Origin: Rhizopus arrhizus
Taxonomy: Eukaryota > Mucoromycota > Mucoromycetes > Mucorales > Rhizopodaceae
Direction of reading: 5' to 3'
Length of the DNA stretch: 64,000 nt
Assembly: GCA_024220505.1 (NCBI GenBank)
Contig: JAKZZE010000018.1
Coordinates: 620,001 to 684,000, forward strand
Shown here: piece after piece, positions 59,856 to 64,000 of the stretch
How positions within the stretch are numbered: the first letter of the stretch is position 1
How the letters are laid out: every line of letters starts with the position of its first letter
Translations under genes and position numbers: made by a program
The notes under the pieces: generated by a model
What the model saw: the letters and a program-made list of their open reading frames with translations, nothing else
Told to the model about the DNA's origin: nothing
The model's database searches: none

Positions 59856-61227
59856 CTAAGTGGATGCTGGCTTTTTGACGACCCATGAAAACCAATCCAT
59901 GTGACAATCATTTTTAACACACTGAGCACAAAACATTTCTACTCTGTGTTTATAATCTTCTGGATCCAAACCTAATAAAGGTGCCATTTGATCACTGACT
60001 TGTTCAAATATACCCAAGATAAATAACAAGAACTCTTCTTCTACTTTTCCTTTTGAACCTAACAAACGAGTGAATAAGACAATCTCCCCTTTTCCTCCTG
60101 TTTTTACCAAAGTGAATTCTCTTTTTCTTTGATTCAATAATTTGGAAATGATGTTGAGTAGCGATATTTCCAAGTTTGGGTGCTATATCAAAATCAAAAC
60201 GACTGGAAGCAGCAATGTTTCTTACTATTTAGACAAAGAGTTATTCATGTTTTTAATAATAATAATAATAATAAAAACTTGCATGTTTCCACAAAGGATT
60301 CAATCATGACTGTTCCTGAAGCCAAGTTGTGAAAATCTTCCATTCGAATCACACCCTCTGGTTTCAATACACGATACATTTCAATCAGTCCCTGATGCCA
60401 CTGATCTGAATCTAAAAAGGAAGAGCATGCTCTCAAGTGTATATAGTCAATTGAATTGTCATCCAAGTTTTGTAATATTTGAATCCATGGTAAGCCTCTT
60501 TCAAAGGCCACGTTAGGCAAAGGTGGAAAATCCTGCAAGAAGCTGTTTGGGACAACTTCTATAGCAGTAAAGTGACAAAATGGGAATTGCGTTGCCATAT
60601 CCTATCAGATGTCAATATCTTTTGGGTCAACAGGTTCTGTTTACCATCAGCCAGGGATTTGTGCAAGATCCCATTTGGATAACACGAGCCCCTTTTTGAA
60701 GTCTTGGTAATACAGTTTGAGAAACAGTTCTATAAAAATATTAACAATCCCTTCCTTACATCCATCTCACTTACCCTCCAAACGTAGTCTTTAAAGCATA
60801 GTGAAGCTATTGTATAAATCAGTTAGCTGAACAAAAGACAAACAAGATGGGTTACATTCTCTTCATAGTTTCGTGATTCCCAATCTTTTGGCAAAAAGAA
60901 GCTGTTTGATTGATGATAATTGATGTATTTATCAGCAGGTGAAGGAGTGGAGTGAGTTGAGGGTGGTGAACGACCGGTCATTGAAGATAATCTGTTCATG
61001 ATCGGGTTACTGCTATTGTTCATTAAGATGGGTGTAGTTGGACGTGAATCATGATTGAAAGAAGGTTGTATCTTATTTGTATTGTTTTTGTGATCAGATC
61101 TCTTGTTGACTTTATTGATTTGTTGACTTCCATTCGTTGAAGTTGAACTAGAGGTCATATGTCTACTAGCATATATCTTTAAATCTTTTGTACTTGCCGT
61201 TTTCTTTTTCGATTGAGAAACACCCAT
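59856..61227 (-). CDS. SAM-dependent methyltransferase-like protein, divergent
   Basis: On the minus strand: exon 1 60856-61227, exon 2 60775-60806, exon 3 60645-60729, exon 4 60601 down to about 60273, exon 5 60182 to 59856. Exons 1-4 join in phase. Residues 1-120 are Ser/Asn/Thr-rich and disordered. The core reads LHYALKTTFGG, VIQMGSCTNPWLM-DMATQFP, VVPNSFLQDFPPLPNVAFERGL, LPWIQ, YIHLRACSSFL and MYRVLKPEGVIRMEDF, the layout of a class I methyltransferase family common in Mucoromycota. The usual SAM loop D-x-G-C-G-x-G is replaced by M-G-S-C-T-N-P, so cofactor binding is doubtful. Between exons 4 and 5 no GT donor fits the phase; a (TAA)7 microsatellite lies right there. Product, about 430 aa, with unknown substrate. 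Confidence 0.65.
60252..60275. repeat. (TAA)n microsatellite at an exon-intron junction
   Basis: Seven or so TAA/ATA units on the plus strand immediately after the last readable codon of methyltransferase exon 4. It may have altered the original donor site. Confidence 0.8.
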
Positions 61228-61410
61228 ATTCTATTTATCTTATTGTTTTATATTTTTATTAATAAAAAGAAAGGGAAAAAAAAAAAGCCAAATGTTGCGG
61301 AGATAGTGTTCTTTATATCAACGCAGACCTCGTTGCTTGTCCTACATTATTCACAGTACACAAAAAAAAAAAAAAAAAGCAGGTATTTTCTTTTTTTTTT
61401 TTTCCTTTTT

Positions 61411-62883
61411 TCAACTATCCTCAACAAATGGAGAAGGTGGCATGCCCTCACGCATGACTTCGAAATAAGAAGGTAAGCCATGGTTTTGTTGTGTAAGATG
61501 AGTTGTATTGCACTGGTCAATTTCGATTTGTACGTGTGCTACGTCTGATGGATGATTTATTGTTGTTGTTCTTGACATCGATGGTACTGTTCCAACTGTC
61601 AGTGGAAAACTTAAAATCATATTTTTTTTCTTTTGTTTCATCTTTAAATTGTAAAATTAATTTTAATTTATGGCTTATTTTTAAAGTGCTTGTATGAATA
61701 AGTGGTGATATATGGGGTAAATCAATAGGGAACATCAAATCTATCAACCATAAAATAATTTCATTCACATCAGCTTTTTTTTTTTCTTTTTTTTCTATTC
61801 CTTCATGTCAATACATACTCAGATCATCTCCATCTTTATAATTTTCCATATCAACCTTTGTTCCTAAATACACTATATTATTATTATTTTTTCAAACAAG
61901 TGGAGAACGATCACTTGCGAGAAAATATTCGTTTTCGTAATGTCAACTTGTCACTGTGCACTTGATATTCTTTATGAAAGATCCCTGCTTTCACTCTATT
62001 GTTTTATAATAAATAAGGAGGGACAGATTGTTTTTTGTTGTATTTACGGGTAAAACTCCATTTGCTCAAGATAAAATTCGAGTTTGCTAGGAACAGCCTC
62101 TTCACAAAGCGGATAGAATCGACAAGTGAAGTGGATTTTCTTTTGCTGGAGACAGATGAATTTCCGCAGACAGATTTCATAACGTATTCGCTGAGCTCTC
62201 GTGCCTTTGTATCTCATTGGATGCAGACGATGGACGGACGAGAGATTGGGATAAGAATGTCGACTGATTTTGATCTGCTGACTTGCGCCGAGGATCTGCC
62301 GTTGGTGTCTTTCAGGCTGTCTCTGGATTTCTGTGGGGTGATCGTTCCTGATGGACCGAAACGCATGCCAGCAGGTCAAGCGAACTCGTTCGATTAGGGA
62401 GGCCAGCTTGATTCTGGCCAGGAGATGATATGAGATCTTGTGATGGGGAGTGAGCATGGAAGGTGGCAGCAGGTGGATCCGACGAAGGGTCAACCGAAAT
62501 GGCCAAGAGGATTTACCCTTGGGAAGTAAACGTAAGCCATCAAACAAAACCAGTGGTTCATCTGCCAGTGAAAGTATAGCCAACGGTCGCCCAAATGTTT
62601 TTCGAACGAGACCAAGTTCATCTCTTTTGATTGTCTCCCACTGAGCCACGGGTATCTCATCTCCAAAGACCGCATGCTTTTCATCCAATTGTAAATCAGA
62701 GTGGCCCACCAGGCTTTCTACCCTGCCGCGGAACTGAACATGAAGCTGGCTGACTTCGATAGGACGAAACACGCTGAGTTCAACTTTGCCTGTCATCACA
62801 TAGACTTCACTGGGTAATATCGTGTCATTGTTAAATGTGTCTATCGTGTCTGTGTCTGGTAGGATGGTCAGTGAGAGTACCAT
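61411..62883 (-). CDS. Arrestin-domain protein
   Basis: Four exons on the minus strand: 62048-62883, 61919-61995, 61819-61872 and 61411-61773. Exon 2 ends at a GC donor (C|GCAAGT). The start ATG at 62883 opens the arrestin N domain (VYVMTGKVELSVFRPIEVSQLHVQFRGR; LLPKGKSSWPFRLTL; LLPPSMLTPHHKISYHLLARI). The arrestin C domain follows (KAGIFHKEYQVHSDKL, DVNEIILWLIDLMFPIDL, TSTLKISHKLKLILQF, LSFPLTVGTVPSM), and the tail has LPSYFEV, like the LPSYxEV of fungal alpha-arrestins that recruit ubiquitin ligase. Exon 4 has one surplus A in an A8 run near 61630, which shifts the frame between LQFKDETKEKK and the tail; this is either a sequencing error or a real mutation. Length about 440 aa. Role: cargo adaptor for endocytosis of membrane proteins. 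Confidence 0.75.
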
Positions 62884-63965
62884 GACTAAAAGAAAAAGAA
62901 AAGAAAAAAAGAAAAAAAAAAGAATAGGGTTTATAGGATTTCAAAGTACAAAGATAAAACATGTGATTGATTGTATAAAATAGGATGCTTGAGAAACAAT
63001 AGACATACATGATTTCAGATAAAGGATGAATTGCTCTCATAAATTGTTTGTTTAAAGGGCACCATTCTTTTTTCAAACTGCATTCATGGTTGAGATATGG
63101 CATGAATCCTGTCGTCTTTTTTATCGTTTTCTGATTCTTTGTAGACCGTGTCACAATTTCCAGCCAAATTCAGATAAGAGCAACTTGTAGAAATTTCATA
63201 AAATCTGTGCTAACAAACACTTTGCCAAGTTGACTCTGATCAAAATCTACTAGCATCGATAGGACTTGAAACCGCAGGACTCTGACATCAAAGCATGTGT
63301 TGGATGATCAAGAGACATGAAAGGTCATTTTTCTTTACAAACAGACAAGAGCATAGGGGGGTGAAAGATTCACTGCAAGCAATTCAAAAAAGTTGAAGCT
63401 ATTCATTTGGATACATGTTATTCATGTCTACTGCATAGGACTACAGTCAACTAGGACTTGCCAGTGAAAAGAAGTATAGAATGTCAAGGGTCACTCTAAG
63501 AGTACCCAAACACATGCTCTTTCACCCCCTATTCTGTTCCAGTAGAAATCTCAAAAAAGGTTTTGGTAAAGTGAACCGAGGGGGGGATATCATCACCCAA
63601 GGAAGATCACCATGCCCTCATAAAAGGAACACGGTTGGCAAAAAAGAAGGAAAATAAAATGATCTGATGGCAACCGCAAATCTTTTTTGTGACGAAAAAA
63701 GCATGGCAGGGGAATGCTTTTAAGGAAGTGCATTTGATTTAGTTTGATTTATAAAAAGAGAAAGGGTTTGGTGAACAATAGATCCACTTAAAATTGTGAC
63801 AGGGTATCATTTGAGTGATAAAAAGTGTGTAAAGGTCAGCAAGATTTTTTCTGAATGTATGCAAAAGTATGTGTGTATGATTTAGTAAGAAGGGCGTCTG
63901 TGAATGCAATCTGACTATGGTTGATCAAGAAGTTTTGATGAGTTTATTGTTATGCTGTACCTGAA

Positions 63966-64000
<35 letters not shown>
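62884..64000. other. Intergenic, ends in a poly(A) run
   Basis: No gene. A/G-rich stretch at 62886-62925 lies upstream of the arrestin-like gene. The last 32 bases (63969-64000) are A and reach the edge of the window. Short frames here have no family resemblance. Confidence 0.5.

Noticed and set aside
62035..62397. Plus-strand open frame of 120 codons
   Set aside because: Antisense to the arrestin N domain, which has clear homology.

Overview
This window reads as nuclear DNA of a filamentous fungus of the Mucoromycota, most likely Mucorales. It is AT-rich. The genes are split by many short introns of about 50-75 bp with GTAAGT/GTATGT donors, and pyrimidine or T tracts sit just before many start codons. 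The gene content includes a carotenoid oxygenase of the zygomycete apocarotenoid type and several protein families that I know only from Mucorales. I name no species. All exon joins were worked out by hand from reading frame and splice signals.

Layout. 1-9 kb is repeat-rich and gene-poor: a LINE tail, a Tc1/mariner remnant, an intact 547-aa lineage-specific gene, a second LINE tail and one or two small orphan ORFs. 9.2-20.7 kb is a dense conserved block: a Rab11-like GTPase, a membrane-anchored amidohydrolase with two domains, an ER Hsp40 of the Scj1/ERdj3 type, a carotenoid oxygenase, ribosomal protein eL42 and the splicing factor Prp3. 20.9-31.4 kb is an island of mobile elements: two near-identical transposase copies in inverted orientation, one carrying an internal inversion, a third Tc1 relic, a LINE tail and a Fanzor/TnpB-like fragment. 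These surround an AT-hook protein gene and another lineage-specific protein with a nuclease-like motif. 32.1-35.9 kb holds an amino-acid transporter and a divergent pair of spliceosome genes, PPIE-like and SNRNP27-like.

36-40 kb is mostly non-coding, with a tRNA-Gln and four LTR-like repeat units in tandem. 39.8-55.7 kb carries a disordered basic protein, an OPT oligopeptide transporter, the complex I assembly methyltransferase NDUFAF7 (with a 2.8 kb non-coding stretch after it), an unknown acidic protein, the nonsense-mediated decay helicase UPF1 and one more unknown. 56.6-58.6 kb is a longer decayed Fanzor-like element. 59.8-62.9 kb has a divergent methyltransferase and an arrestin-like protein. 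The last 1.1 kb is empty and ends in a poly(A) run at the window edge.

Functional themes are RNA processing and decay (Prp3, PPIE, SNRNP27, UPF1), membrane traffic and transport (Rab11, arrestin, AVT-type and OPT transporters) and protein folding in the ER. The most interesting non-housekeeping content is the pair of eukaryotic TnpB-like (Fanzor) relics, one of them abutting a Tc1/mariner fragment, and two Mucorales-type protein families with PD-(D/E)XK-like signatures.
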